This document shows, piece after piece, positions 11,751-25,339 of a DNA stretch of 64,000 nt (within the stretch, counting starts at the first letter, position 1; each line of letters opens with the position of its first letter). The stretch covers positions 7,436,802 through 7,500,801 of the forward strand of contig NC_134418.1 of the NCBI RefSeq assembly GCF_030867145.1, written 5' to 3'. The position numbers and the translations under genes are program-made. Below the pieces are notes generated by a model. It did no database searches. It saw nothing but the letters and a program-made list of their open reading frames with translations, and was not told where the DNA came from. This stretch comes from Opisthocomus hoazin. Lineage: Eukaryota > Chordata > Aves > Opisthocomiformes > Opisthocomidae.

Positions 11751-14700
11751 CAAAGTACGCCCAGGGAGGAGGAGGTGAACCATGTCCGGTCATGCCCATG
11801 AACCCCGTGTTGAGGGCAGCCACTGCAGAGGCAGGAGACCTGCTTTGTGCTCTCTGCAGTGCCCCGAAGGCCTTCAAACCCACCTCCTGAGTGCCCTGAC
11901 CAGCAGCCCCGGGGCAGGGAAACCAGTTTTCCTGCTCTGAAACTCCTTGTGCTGCTGGAAGTCATGTGCTGTCTGTAGGGGTAAGGGAGGGAGGAGGTCA
12001 GCCCTGCTCCCAGGGGAAGAGGGGGGAAGCCAGGGCATTCTTGGAAGACTGGAGGAACCTCTCTCCTAGTGCTTGTGCAGCCTCATCCAGAAGGGTGGAG
12101 AGAAATCCTGCTGCAGAGCAGGACTGCAACTAGCTTTTTTTCAGGATTTAAGGTATTTTCCTGTCACGTGAAAGGTAAGGGTTGTAAGTCCTCAGGCAAA
12201 AGAGGGTTGTGAAGCCCTGTGTACCCCAGGTGAGGCAACCACCCAGCTCCTTCAGTGCTGCCTTTCGATGTCGTTCTGAGGTGCTCTGCAGCGTGGCAGG
12301 GGCTTGGTGAAGCCTGAGGGTGCTCCCGGTGGGAGGGGGACACTGGTAGAGCAATGCCCAAGCCCGGATACTGAGCCGGGGGTGTAGCGGGGTGCTCGGA
12401 GCGCTGTGGGGCGAGAAATCGAGGTGCCTGCAGAGCTCCACTGGCTGCAGGGCCGAGGGGCAGCCAAGCAGTGGTTTTCAGGAGAGCAAGGTTGATCAAG
12501 GGAGGCGTCGTTAGCGCATCCTCCACGCTGAGCTGAGCTGCTGGCAGAGCCAGGATTAAGCAAGCTGCTCATTAATGCTGTTTTACAGTTTTCTGGCTTA
12601 GATCCCTCGAAAGAGCCGACTGTCCAAATTGCCCTGGAAAAGTTTAGGTCTGATGGCGGAGCCGGAGCGGATGCAGAGCTGTTCCCGTTTTCCTGGGTGT
12701 AGCGCGCTCTGCCAGCTCCGGGAAGATAAATGATCCCCCTCGGCGGGGCTGCCCTGGATCGGTGGGGCCGCAGTAACACTGCTGCCGTTGTTTGGGTTTT
12801 GGAGCCCTGCCTGGCACTGCAGAGAGAATAACGAGTGATCAAGAAGTAACAGTGGAACATTAACGCAAACTGCAATAAATACAGAGATGCATTATTAATA
12901 GGACATTAAAACCGAAAGGGCAAGTAGAGCAAATTGTCTGCTGACAGTACAGCAGCTCTGCAGAAAAACCCCAGGGCAGTACCTTGGAAAAAAATCAATG
13001 CTCTGTAAAACCCTTCAGTTCTGCTTTCCGCTGGACTGCGTTTCCTCTGCCTGGGAGCCTGGATTGTTTCTGGAAGATGCAGAATTTGAGAGCTGTTTTA
13101 GACCCAGTAGCCTCGTGACTGTAAAAAATGCTACAAACCAGGGCAGTGCCCTCAGCCTCCCACAGGAATCGACTGTGACTTAATGGATTTTCTTTAATTT
13201 TGGATAAAGCTACAGAACTCGATTTTTACCAGAATGGAAAGACAGCAGAGTCTGAATTCCTGCACTTGCCAGGCTCAGGCTGGGCAGGAGTTTGGGGCTG
13301 GACCCAGACTCTCGTCTTGCCAAGGGAGGGTAAATACTCCCGAGGCGGGGGCAGCAGCAGGCGGTGCCCGTTGCATCCCCTCTTGGCACAGAGATCAGTG
13401 TAGAGACAACACTACGTAATTTTACAGCAGCTGAAGCTCACGCAGCAGCTCCCATGCTTTGCCTCACGTTTTGGGGCCTGGCCAGCGCGCTGGTCTGGAG
13501 AGTGTTGCTCTGTTCAGGTGCCGGTGATGCATCTGCTCCTCCACCCACCAGCCTGCTGCTCAGCTTGGTCGTCTCTGCCACAGCCAGGTCACTACACACT
13601 TGGGGGCTGGTTGGTGAAGATGCTCGTCTTCCTTCATCTGATATGGAGCTGATGCCACGCACGTGCTCCAGCTTAACAGGCCAGCAGCAACTGGGTGACA
13701 CAAAGCACGTGGTGGGAGCGTGGACAGGATCTACCCCTTTTACGTTGACCCGTGGGCTCTCATAGACCCAAATCTTTGCCACTGAGTGGACTCAAGTCTC
13801 TGTGTTGGCCCCTTGAAGCCAAGTCCTTCCCAGGCAGCGCTTCTGCAGGTTCTCAGCTTTACCTTGCACTTGCAGAGGTTTCGTAGGCATCGCATTAACT
13901 TGCACAAACAGCTCTTGCAGCTGAAGCTCCAGCAAAGCCAGACCTAGCTGTGTCCAGCCTACCTGCACTCCACTGCCACGTCCCTGTCCCTGGCATCCCT
14001 GTTTCCCGAGAGCCTCCCCCTGCACTTCCCTGCCGCATCCCTGGCCCCAGCATCCCTGTTTCTCAAGAGCCTCCCCCTTGCTTGGTGGTGATCGCCCTCT
14101 CCAAAAGCCCATGACGGCGTTGCTGCTTGTTTTCCCCGTGGTCAGTGTTGGCTTGCCCAAGTTGCTGGTGGGGCTGGTGCTATGGGGAGGGGAGCATCGT
14201 GCCCAAATGCCCCCCTGCGCGGAGGTGTGATTCTCCATCCACTCTGACACCAGTCCCTCCCTTCCGTGGCTGTGTGGCTGGTGACCGCAGAACGTCCCTG
14301 CTCCCTCTTGGCTGCGGGATGGTTACGAAAGCCAGAGCTGGCACCAGCTTCTTCTGCCTTCTCTCTGGGCAAACTCTCTTGCTTCAGATTCAAGGAACTG
14401 CAATTTGGTTTTTTTTCTCTTTTCTACCAACATCTGTCATCCCAAGCTATTTATGGGAATGAGTCTCTGCTGGTTCATTTTGGGGGTGGGATGGGAGACC
14501 AGCATGGAGAGCATACGACTGATGGCACGTCCACCTGGTCAGGTCACAGAGCATAAAACCAGGGTGGGATTCATCCATTGCAGCTAAATCCCAACGTTAC
14601 AGCCCAGGGGCTGCGCCGCAGGGATCCGCGCTTCCCGGGGCCCCTCTGACTCTGAAGTTCAGTTGGCATCTGAGACTTCGCTCCACGCCATCCTACAAAG

Positions 14701-17700
14701 CTGCGCAAGGCAAACGTTTTCTCCTCCTGGGATTTGTGGGTATTTTTTAAAGGAAATGTTTCAGATGAGATTGAGTTTTCTTCCTGGAAATGCTGAGTTG
14801 TTCCAGGGAAGCAAAGCTTTCTTCACCGTGGTGAAAGGGATATGCAAGTACTCCTGAGTACTGCGTTGTCTATGCAGAAAGAACTGATCCTTGCAAATAA
14901 GCCTTTACGGATGAGAAAGCAGAAATGCTGACGCGAGGAATGCAGACTTCCTGAAGGGTCGGTTTGACGTCAAATTTTCACCTCACTGGGTCACCAAAAA
15001 ACCCCCAAACGACCCTCAGAGCCTGATACATCAAACCAGGAGATAGGAGTTTTCCTGGTGTGACAAACCCCAGCATTTTGTTTGCAGCCAAACTAAAGAT
15101 TTCATCTGAGCCTCTGCTGAGGGGACATATTTAAGATACCCGCAATTTTGGAAGTGATTTTAGATACGAAAAGGTTTGTGCCAGAATCAAATAAACCAGC
15201 CAGTTTTCAACATCTGCAGTTCTCTCTGATTTTTTTTTTAAATTATTTTCTAAATCCTGCTTAAATTAGCGGAGGAGTCTTGTGGATAAGCAAGGATTTA
15301 TTTGCTGCCTGATAAACCGTTTGAAGCACGTCCACCTCCAATTAAAGAAGGAAAACTTGTGATGGGTGTATGCTCCTAGGGCTTAACTCGCTCTGAAAAC
15401 TACAACTTGCCTTTCTTGAGCCTGTGAGTCCCTCCTGGCAAATGGATACAAAACATCTTTGTCAGAAATCCCGTGGTACAGCCAAACACCCACCCACACC
15501 ACCCGCCTCTTGCTAATGAGTCTTTCAAGCCATCCGCATTTACTCAGGGACCATCTGGGATGAGCGAGGGTTTGGGGAACATGGAGACGTGGAAGGCGCT
15601 CCCGGCGCATCTGCTTTCCTTCCCGGAGTCGGCAGCATCATCTGAGAGTCACCACATTCCATGTGTGTCTGACAAACACAAAGCATCAGCTCTGCGGCAC
15701 GGCTCTGGTTTCCTAGCAAAACCTCCTGTGGCTTAAAAAAAAACAAAGTTGTCAGACCTGTTATGATTGAACCTGGTGTGAATTTAGGTGGGTATCTGCC
15801 AACGAGTGTGTTCAGAGTGGCTGTTTGGGACAACAGGCTGAGAAATCCTGGATAAACACACTGAGTTAAGCAGTACCAAGGGGAGAGAGAGCAGGGGAAA
15901 GGGCCAGTAAAGCCCTGTCGTTCCCATTAAAGCCAAGCCTGCTGGTTTTAATATCTTTAAGGTGGGGTGAAGGTTACTGTGTCACTACCAAGCTTTTTCC
16001 ACCATGTCAGAAAAAAAATCCATCGGCAGTTGACCCTTACGTACACTGGGGAAGAAAATGACTGCTTAACTGTGCGTCTTCGCAGCGATCCAGCTACCCA
16101 CCGGCCCGCTAGTAATTAATTACCTCGGTGCATGACCTGAAAATGCAGCACACTGCAGCGTCCAGCTGCGCTGCACCGCGCAGGGGGCAATGCAGCCGGC
16201 AGCTTGAAGCCCTCGCAGGCAGTCTCGTGCTATACGGTTTGCGCTGTGGTGGTTTTCTGGCTCGCTAGCAGAAATGTCACTATTTTTTCTTGCTACGTTA
16301 TTTAGCGGCTGCTTCTGTTAGCCGAAGACCTGGCATCACCTCGGGGCAGAACATCTCAGCCTTCGCTTCCACCCTGGCCTTGTTACAGGTGGAGTTCATG
16401 CAATGGAGCTGGAGCAACTGGAAGCTGCCACTGAGCGAAAGGGAGAAGCTGCATGGTTAACGCAAGCGTTTTTAACGCTCACAAGACCTGGGCTCTGTTC
16501 CCAGCTCAAATGCAGATGTCCCGTGACCTCGGGCAGATCGCATCGCTCCTCCAGGCATGGCGGGGCCTCGCTGGCGACGCAGCTGATACTTCCTTAGCAC
16601 AGGAGCTTTGCAGCCCGCTGTGAGATTTGCCAGCAGAAGCCACCGCTCCTAAATAAAGGCTCATCAACCGCTTTCCTGACCACATTCGCTGTCGTTTCTC
16701 CTTCAGTTCTGATCACCTCAAAGACGTGCAGTGCTATTTTTGTTAACTCTGAAAGACCCATACAGAGCTTACTGGGACTTCTGAGTCAGTCCTAGTATTA
16801 GCACCCTGCAAACCATGCTCACCCTTCATTTTGCTCAGCGTGGCAAGAAAAGAATTATGGTTAGGAAGCAGCCTGTCCAAACTGTACTTAATATATTGTC
16901 CTGTTAAGGACAGAAGAGCCCACAAGCATTTCTGTTTTCGTCATGCACAAGTCCTCTGCTGTGCTGGTCCAAGGAAGAGAGAACATTTCCTAGCACAGAA
17001 GCTCTTTAGCCAGCTGCAAGCACAGCCTGTGCTTTTAGCGTAAGGGTTCCCAGTCCACTTTCCTACCTGCTGGCCACAGGAAATCACCAAAAACTATCCA
17101 AACCCCAAGATGATGGATCTAAGGAGGACCCAGCACCTCCATTTTGCCATTCAATTTTGGGACAGCTCAGAAAGCCTCTAGGATGCGTGATGCTATTTCT
17201 GCAGATCTTGGGAGCGTGGCAGAGGACTCGGGGCATTTTTTGGCAGTACATCCGTTAGTATCCTGCAGACTGCAGTCGCCTTCTGCTCTGCTCTGACGAG
17301 AAAAACAGGATGTTTGGGAAGCAAGCAGTCCATCCGAACGCAGCTTCCATCTGCCAGATAATCCCCCTTCCGGGAGAGAGAGGTGCGATGATGCACTGAA
17401 GAGGTTTAACTCAATTCCCAGACATCAATTACACTTGGTCTCATTAGTGTTTTACAGGCAATTACTCCTCACACTAAACCTTTCAAAAGCCAAAACACCC
17501 AGGAAGCCACCAAGCCCCTGAGGGAGAGGACTAGGGCATTATTTTTCGGTGTCAGTCAGTAGCTTAGGTTGCCAGCAGACCCCCCAGCCTTACCTACACC
17601 CACCGCTGCGTCACTGAAAGCTCGACTTGGTGTCGCCTTGCAAGATGCTGGCTTAGGTTACTTCTCGTTTTTCTCAGCCTTAGCTGATGACTGCTGCATG

Positions 17701-20700
17701 GTGTGGAAAGCCCCGCAGCAGAAAGCACCCACCTCCAGAAACCAGCCCCATGGCAGGGGCACTTATTTTGGGGTTGTTTGCAGGAGTCAGGGTGAGGATT
17801 AGGGGCCAGGCTGCTGCATGCAGCTGGTGCTTTCCTGGGTGTGCTCTGATGCAGACCACGAGCACGGGGACACGGTTAACATGTCCCCAGGAACGAGGTT
17901 TCCCAGCATCAGCCTGGGTGATTCCTGAGATAGACCCCACACGCTCTGCCAGATCACTGCCCACAAATTCATCCCCCTCCCCATCGATCCGTAGGGCATG
18001 GTCTTCCCCAACCCAGGACTTTTTTGTTTTTTTCTCCCCTGTGACTTTTGCAGAGGTTTTGTTCCTGCTCTCACACCAGCTCCGGAGCCTCTCGCTATGA
18101 GGAGAAGCAGCGGTGTCCTCCGAGCCCAAGCCTCTCCCAGTGAATACAACCAACCGCTACCACAAGCCCAAAACACCTTGAGGCTTTTGCACGTGGTTTA
18201 GTAAATTTTTGAGATTTTTCAGCCAGCCGGACACTGGGCACGGTGGTGTTGCCTCCCGTGCAGGTGTTGCATTTGAAACACAACCTGGATCAAAGCGTGT
18301 TTGCTGGACGGCTGTTTGACCTTCAGCTAAAAATTCCCTGTTCACCTTTACGTTTCCTTCCCTGCCAGGGTATTTTGGGGAGTGGGGTCCAGCTGATGAT
18401 TTGCTGGGATGGCAGCACGTGTTGAGAAGCTCCTTCAGGGCTGATGTGGACAAGCCATGGAGATGTATGCTTTCTCCTAGTGCTGTCTGAGGAGAAACCT
18501 GGATGCTGTTTTGGCTGTGCTGTGGTAGGGTGGCCCTGAGGAGCTCTTGTGTGGCACAGCACGGGTCCCCAAGCCTCTGCCAAGCCACGGCCAGGTCCTG
18601 TGCCCCGCCAGGCTACGCTCAGTGCCTGCTGACTGCTCTTGGTTCAGAGATGTGTAAGGAGATGGGTGGTTGTGGGCAGCACCAGCACTGCCTTGCATCC
18701 TCCATCTGAGGGGCTCGGAGATGGTTGCACACCGCAGATATGAAGACTGATGGCTGGAGGTTGTCCAGAAACAAGATTTTAGGTGTTTTGGAGTATTCTA
18801 TTGGGAATATGCTAGGCTCAAGTGTGAACCAGTGCATATTTCCACCACCTCTTCGATTACCCTAGGGAGAATTTGGATACAGATGTGAGCTGTGTGGCTC
18901 TACCCACCAATGGAGCAATTCCACAAGTCCATGAGCTCCGAACAGGCTGTTTCCTTCGCCGAGCGGATCCGTGTGGCGGAGGCAGCCCTGTGAAATCACA
19001 GCTAGCCCCAAATGTCTGGGCGGCGAAGGAATTGAAATTTTCTAAATCTGTGCAGGGTCTGTGCTTGATTTTCCAGCTGCGATAGTTTCCCCCTTTTCAA
19101 AAGCCGCAGTGTTGATAACTGTCATGAGTTTATGTCATGTGGTGATGGGTGATTTCTCCCAGCAGTTTGATTCCTTGAAAATATTTATTTTTCTTTGTGA
19201 AAGAGGAAGTTTCTGACTGTGATGTTTACTGTTAAGGACTTCCAACATACGAACTCAGATCATTAAATGCAGAACACAAAGTAAACTCCAAATGTTTTAC
19301 TTTTAAGAAACCTCATGGTATCAGGTAGCCTCAGATTGTGAATATCTGGGATCACTAATACTAAAAATAAGAAAACATCTCATTTATTTAGTAGTAAAGA
19401 GCTTGGAAGGTGGAAAAAGGTACAGATGAATGCATGGAAGGAATGAATCAATCATCTGTGTTTCAACGGATTTCCTTTCAATGGTAAGATGGATATCTAT
19501 TCCCGAGTTACCGTAGGCCTTAAACATAAAAAAGATCAAACCATTAGCCTGGCTTGTAGCCAGGGATGTATCAGAGCTAGATCATACCCTAGGCCACTTT
19601 TGTGACCACCAACCTCTTGCTGACAGTTTTGACCAAGAGGTTCCGCTACCCATTGCCTTCCCAAGCCACCCCTGCCCCCTCCACCGCCCTTACAGCTTCT
19701 GGCTTGGCAGGAGCTGCTGGGACGGTGCCTTTCCCAGGTACGGTTTGGGGCTTTTTTTCCTTCTTGGAAAATCAGCTGGCACAGATTTGAATGGCAAATG
19801 CTGGTGCAGCCACAAGACTCAAGCTCTAGTGTACACCATCAGGGGGTAGAAGGTCCACAGCCACCTTCTCCACCCTCCCCTGCCCTTGCTGGCCGGGCGC
19901 TTAGTGCACCCAGCTCTCAGAGGTGGCCAGGCCTCTGGACCCCAGTGTGAGGTGAGATAGTTAATAATTAATTGCTGGAACAAAATGCCAGACCCTGAGG
20001 TGAGGTATTACTGTCCGGGAAAAATCAATACATGGGATTTACTTTGGAAATATCAAAGAGGGATGGTGGTCAACACAGTTCTGTCATTGTTCTGCATAGC
20101 ACTGGCCATAGAGGGGAGAGCAAGGGCTGGAGGACCCGAGCTGAGATGTCCTGAATTCCCAAAGTCCCTCATTCCTGGTATCTCTGTGCCTTCTCTAGTC
20201 TCCACCTTGAAACATTTCTGGCTGCATCCCCATCCTTCCCATCACCTCTCAGCACATTACCCTTGACCCAGGCATCACCCCTGATGGTGCCCGTCTTCTT
20301 CTTTTTTTGGGCTGCAAGCCAACACGTGCTGAGGATACTGCAGATCTGCAGCTGATTCACCCGCTGCCAATTTACCACTAGCTGGTTTTCATGAATTAAA
20401 CCCCCCAAAACCCAAGTCTTTCCACCCTTTTGTCAAAGCTGCGTGAAACCACCTCCTAGACCTAAAAAACACTGCGGCTGGGAGCTCGCAGGAACAGTTT
20501 TTGAAAAAAACAGCCTTTTTTAAGAAAAAAAAAAAAAGAAGTGATGAGGATTTGATACTGGCTTAATGCAGGGCGTAAATGCCAGGGCTAAATTAGTGCA
20601 CGCTCAGCAGGGAGGGGGAAGGGGAAGATGGATGGGAGGAAAGTGCCTTTAGAAAGGGCTGCCTGCTCCCAGCGCCCTGCTGCCAGGCTGGATCCTGACA

Positions 20701-22734
20701 CAAGCAGCTGCGTGAAATTTTTAATGCCTATAATATTTATAATAGCTATTTTTATATACATTATTCAACAATACTCTTTCAGGTATGCTTCAGGCAGGAG
20801 TTCACTCCACTAAACCCCACCGTGATGAGCAGGGGGGTGATCAGAGCCAGCCAAGCCCATCACCTTGCTTTGCAAGCAGCGTGCGCCCGACAGAGCGGAG
20901 CAAAGAGACGGAGGGCACAGCGAGAGCTGCTTTTTCTCTTCCCCTCCGTGGGTACGCATGTGCAGGGCAGCAGGGCCCCAGTTCTGCTCACGCTGTCGTG
21001 GTGGCCATGCGACGTCCCCATGCGTGACAGGCTGTCTTGGAGAGGGGCTCTGCGGTTTTAAATAAAATCTACCCCTTCCCAGCACAGCTCACAAAATGGG
21101 GACACTGCGACTAGCTGACATACAATTACACATTGTATGTTCAGCTGACAACAGATAAACAAGCAGGCAGAATTTGGAGCTCTTCTCACTTCTCAGAAGC
21201 AGTCCCTAGTTGCATAGAGCTAGGACTTTGCTTTCCTTTCCTGTTCCAGCCTGTTTACTCGCTCTCCATCATGCTGTGGTCCCACGTTTTTCTCTGGGCT
21301 GCGGGTAGGAGTGATGGGGGAGCCACTGGGGACATCTCCAGTGACAGTTCACAGTTGCCTTCTGCCAGATGCCAGCCCTAAAACGTCAGGCAGTTTGCAT
21401 GTAGCTGAGACTCAGCTCTCAGGCTTAGTAATATAGTGAGGATAATTACGTGCTATTTGTATTGCACCGTGCTATTTTTAAAAGCCCTACCTCTAAGCTG
21501 AGATGCAAACCCTTTTTCCTTATGGCAATTAGGAAAGATCTTTCTTGTAGATCCTTCTCTTTTTCAAATTTAAATTTTTCTTAGCAGAAGCATAACAGGC
21601 TATCTCCAAACCACCGTCTCAAATGTGTATATGTGTATGTATGTAATGTTAGAGATGCATGGAAATATATATATTTTTTGATGCTTCGCTTCAACTTCTC
21701 ATGAAAGATTTAGACGCAAATAATATTCTTGATGAGCAAATCAGAATAGAAGTGTTGGACCCATTGATCCAGCTTTAAACAAACCATGCAGCTGGAAGCG
21801 TGCATACAATTATGCATGTAAATCCAAATAAATAGAAATTAGTCCAGCCAGTAGTGCAGAAGTTAATTGCAGCAATCTCTCTGCAGAGCAAGAATAACCA
21901 TTCATGCAAATAATCTCCTTGAAATTTGCCTGAACACCTGCAAGTTCAATTGCTTTGACACTGTGCGCAGCGAGACGGTTGTATTCGTGGTGCCTTTGCA
22001 AGGCTGTGGACGAGCGGTTGCAAAGCGCCCGAGACCGACGTCCCTGTGGCACTGCGTGTGCGGTTGTCTTTGCATCCGGCTTGACAAACAGGCAGAGCAG
22101 GGATTTCCTTGGAGAAACTAATGCTGCAGCTTTTCTGGCTCTTCTAAAGGTGGAAAAACAGAGCCTTGAGTTGGAAAAGACACATTCCAGTGATGGAAAG
22201 CTGTGGGAAATGTCATTTATGAAGAGATGTAAATGTTGCAGCCGTGAAGGTTGGCTAGGGTTGGAGAACAAGCTGATCCAACCACCGCAAACAGATAAAA
22301 ATCACACAGAAGTACTTTTTCCCAAGCACTTATTTGGCTGAGATTTCAAAACCACCACATTTCTGGGTTAAGCAAATTAATTATTGACTATCTGTTAGGA
22401 AAGACGCTTTCTCCAGTCTATCTGCTTTCACTGGAGAAACACACACCTGCAAAATCATGCAAAGTGTGATCTGGGAAATTCTGGCTTCCCCCAAAGTCCA
22501 GCTTTGATGTGTCCAGCTGGATGAATGAATGAATTTCCAAATTCACATTCCTTTTCCTCCAAATTTTTTTTTTTTTTAAATAGCTGCCGAGCATGTGGGA
22601 CTTGATCCTTGCCCTTTGAGCATCCTCCACCCTGGTGGTAGTGCCATGGCTCTTGGCAAGCAGTCCACGGAGCACGTTTCCAGGAAACATCTTTAACCAC
22701 ATAAAAGGAAACAATTTCATACTCAGCAGTCATT
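11751..22734. other. Intergenic, 11 kb without a recognisable gene
   Basis: I find no exon with family resemblance and no mobile element I can name. The 11.8-14.6 kb part is relatively GC-rich and has long chance open frames on the minus strand. A two-copy 57-base imperfect duplication lies at 13969-14081. AT-rich stretches occur near 20710-20780 and 21590-21700. Some of this could be conserved regulatory DNA, but that cannot be judged without alignments. Confidence 0.55.
13969..14081. repeat. Two-copy imperfect tandem repeat, period about 57
   Basis: The segments GCATCCCTGTTTCCCGAGAG (from 13993) and GCATCCCTGTTTCTCAAGAG (from 14050) sit 57 bases apart. Related flanks CCACGTCCCTG / CCGCATCCCTG and GCCTCCCCCT lie on either side. 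On the minus strand this gives the repeated look of a 152-residue open frame, which I take to be an accident of the repeat. Confidence 0.7.
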
Positions 22735-23022
22735 AAACCCTGGGACCCCTTGCCACAAGATAAGTTAGCGATGAAAAGTCTAACGGGGTTTAAGAAGGGA
22801 TTAGGCCTGTTCATAGAGGAGAAGGTCTTCAGCAGCTCTGGGGCACGCTGGCCTATTTACAGTCTCTGCTTCAGGAAACGCTCAAATTTCTTATTGCCAA
22901 GATCTGAGAAAGAAAATGAAGGAAAGGATCATCCTCTACGTGCCCTTTTCTTTTGATGATGCTGTTGGAGAGTGATAATGGGCTATGGAGATTTTTGTCC
23001 TGACCCAGCACAGGTGCTTTTA
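22735..23022 (+). mobile_element. Ancient CR1-lineage LINE 3' end, sense, degraded
   Basis: The order of blocks matches the 3' end of the old sauropsid CR1 elements that are common in turtles and crocodilians: TTGCCACAAGAT, then GGGTTTAAGAAGGGATTAG, then GTTCATAGAGGAGAAGGTC, then a GGATCATCCTCTACGTGCCC block, then GGGCTATGGAGATTTTTGTC and TGACCCAGCACAGGTGC. No coding potential remains. Recognition rests on memory of the family and on block order, so boundaries are approximate. Confidence 0.7.
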
Positions 23023-23095
23023 TGGGATCACCAGATCAAAGCCCTGCGCCTCAGCCTGTCCAACTTATGGCTACTTGAAGCCACGGCTATGAGAT

Positions 23096-23201
23096 ATAGA
23101 ATCATAGAATCATAGAATGGTTTGGGTTGGAAGGGACCTGAAAGATCATCTATTACCAACCCCTCTGCCATGAGCAGGGACATCTTCCACTAGTCCAGGT
23201 T
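23096..23201 (-). mobile_element. Short CR1 3' end, antisense
   Basis: Three copies of the terminal octamer (ATAGAATC ATAGAATC ATAGAATG) are followed by GTTTGGGTTGGAAGGGACCT and the usual ATCATCTA...CCAACCCC and TTCCACTAGTCCAGGTTG blocks. Only about 105 bases of the 3' UTR end are kept. It lies immediately 3' of the older CR1 remnant, in the opposite orientation, and differs in subfamily from the copy at 23994. Confidence 0.93.
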
Positions 23202-23993
23202 GATATCAGGCTGATTTTATGGTAGTGTTTCACAACTGCTTCCTACCAGCATGGTTAAACCACTCAGGGCGTTCAGGGCAACACTGACTTGCCCAATACA
23301 CACGGACGAGGATTTCCAGTTTATAGTGCTGCTCATCTGCGGTACAGTGGTGCCAGGGAGCTGCTCCTGCCGTGCCCTGTCTGAAGCAAAAGCGGTCCCT
23401 GAGTCCTTGCCCCTCGCCCCGCACAAAATCCCAAAACCTTTGAAGTCCGAAGGTTGTTTCAATATTTTCTTTTTTTTTTTTTTAGTACTTTGGCTGACAC
23501 TGGGGGCAGTGTCGAAATGCAAGGAACCATATCTTTGCTCAGTGGTTTTCCTTCCCAAATCACTACAGCCACCTTTTGTGCTCTGGGGGAAGATGAGTTT
23601 GCAGCAGGATCTCTCCATGCTGTGATGCACTGCCTCGGTCTCCCCTTCTGACTCTGGGGCATGTGACCATGGTTACAAACCCTTGTAGCCCGCAATGAAG
23701 TTTTCCTGGTTTTCTGAGCCTTCCCCTTGATGCCCATCATGCTTTTGCCTTGCCCCAGGGTTCAGCGCAGCCTGTTATTTGGACAAGGCCTCCTTGTCCA
23801 AACCTCTGGGCTGGAAGACATGCTGCAAGAGCTCCAGAGTTTCTGCTCAGTGGTCCTCACAGCTTCTCCTCCCCATCAGCTTCATCTCCTTCCTGGCAGG
23901 TTTAGCTCTAGCCAGTTGCCCTTGTGTCAGAAATGCCATTGCTATAGTCAGTCCTGGCTTGAGGCAGGACGTGGGACAGATGATGTCTCTCAG
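23202..23993. other. Intergenic spacer between CR1 copies
   Basis: About 800 bases of unique-looking sequence with a T run near 23468-23484. No gene seen. Confidence 0.6.
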
Positions 23994-24648
23994 TCACAGA
24001 ATGACAGAATCACAGAATGGTAGGGGTTGGAAGGGACCTCTGTGGGTCACCCAGTCCAACCCCCCTGCCAAAGCAGGGTCGCCTACAGCAGGCTGCACAG
24101 GACCTTGTCCAGGCAGGTTTTGAATATCTCCAGAGGAGGAGACTCCACAGCCTCCCTGGGCAGCCTGTTCCAGTGCTCCGTCACCCTCAGAGGGAAGAAG
24201 TTCTTCCTCATGTGCAGGTGGAACTTCCTGTGCCTCAGTTTGTGCCCGTTGCCCCTTGTCGTGTCACTGGGCACCACTGAAAAGATCTGGCCCCGTCCTC
24301 CTGACACCCACCCTTGAGATATTTATAGACATTCATAAGGTCCCCTCTCAGCCTTCTCTTCTTCAGGCTGAACAAGCACAGCTCCCTCAGCCTTTCCTCG
24401 TAGGAGAGATGCTCCAGTCCCCTCATCATCTTCGTAGCCCTCCGCTGGACTCTCTCCAGTAGCTCCTCATCTTTCTTGAACTGGGGAGCCCAGCACTGGA
24501 CGCAGGACTCCAGATGGGGCCTCACTAGGGCTGAGTAGAGAGGGAAGAGAACCTCCCTTGACTTGCTGGCCATGCTCCTCTTGATGCACCCCAGGATCCC
24601 ATTGGCCTTCTTGGCAACCAGGGCACACTGCTGGCTCATGGTCAACTT
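23994..24648 (-). mobile_element. CR1 LINE fragment, antisense, longest of its subfamily here
   Basis: The + strand opens with TCACAGAATGACAGAATCACAGAATGG and GGTTGGAAGGGACCTCTGTG. The minus strand keeps an open frame of 136 residues (24235-24645) that corresponds to the carboxy-terminal part of the CR1 reverse transcriptase protein. It starts at [20 protein letters not shown] and includes [19 protein letters not shown] and [19 protein letters not shown]. Compared with the copies at 7681 and 46199 it extends about 130 bases further 5' and lacks their small deletions. It is 5'-truncated and has no promoter or endonuclease domain, so it is inactive. Confidence 0.94.
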
Positions 24649-25339
24649 CAGCCTGATCTTCTAGGATTCTTCCCATTTAGGTTTCGTGGTCCATGGACTG
24701 GGTTATCATTGGCAGTGGAGAGGTGAATTTAGAGTGAGCGCTGTCTGATGGTCCTCCTCCCCTCTGGAGCCACCAGTCTCCCAGTGCATTGCTGGGAAGG
24801 AGCTGCAGAAGCAGGTGATTCTGGAAGCACTTTCCTCTATGTCATGTTTTAGGGTCATAAGGGTGCTTTCAGCGTGAGGTCTGATCTTCGCCAACTGTGC
24901 CATCAGGTTGTTGGCAATAAACATGTGTACAATGCGGGGTGGTTCTAGCTTCAGCAAGTGTCCTGGTGGAGCAAAGCTCAGGCCTGAGCAGATTGGTTGG
25001 GTGTTGGCTGTCCAGAGGGCTACAGGCTAATGCTAAAGCTGCTGATTCCATCATAGCTAGCAACACCTCTAGCGTGAAACAAGTTAACCAAACCTAACCA
25101 GGCTTAGGTCTAAGGCAGCATGTGGGAAGAGCTGTTTTCAAATTCAGCTAATTTCAGCCCCAGCATATATGTATGCTCCAGCAGAGCTGGGCTTACCAAA
25201 AACATAAATTTAAGTCCAAGAGACCATCTGATGTCTGGCCATAAAAAAATGATGAATTGGTGACTCAATAAATTATTTTGCTCTTTCACCATCTCTAGAT
25301 TCTGATCCACATTAGCTGAACCAGCCAGTGCAAGTTTTC

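Noticed and set aside
12252..12875. 207-codon open frame on the minus strand
   Set aside because: It sits in a GC-richer patch, overlaps two other long frames, and has Ser/Pro/Arg-rich composition without family resemblance.
13792..14250. 152-codon minus-strand frame with repeated Gly/Gln/Cys segments
   Set aside because: Explained by the 57-base duplication beneath it.
24235..24645. 136-codon minus-strand frame
   Set aside because: Carboxy end of a CR1 ORF2; the element is truncated and lacks catalytic domains.
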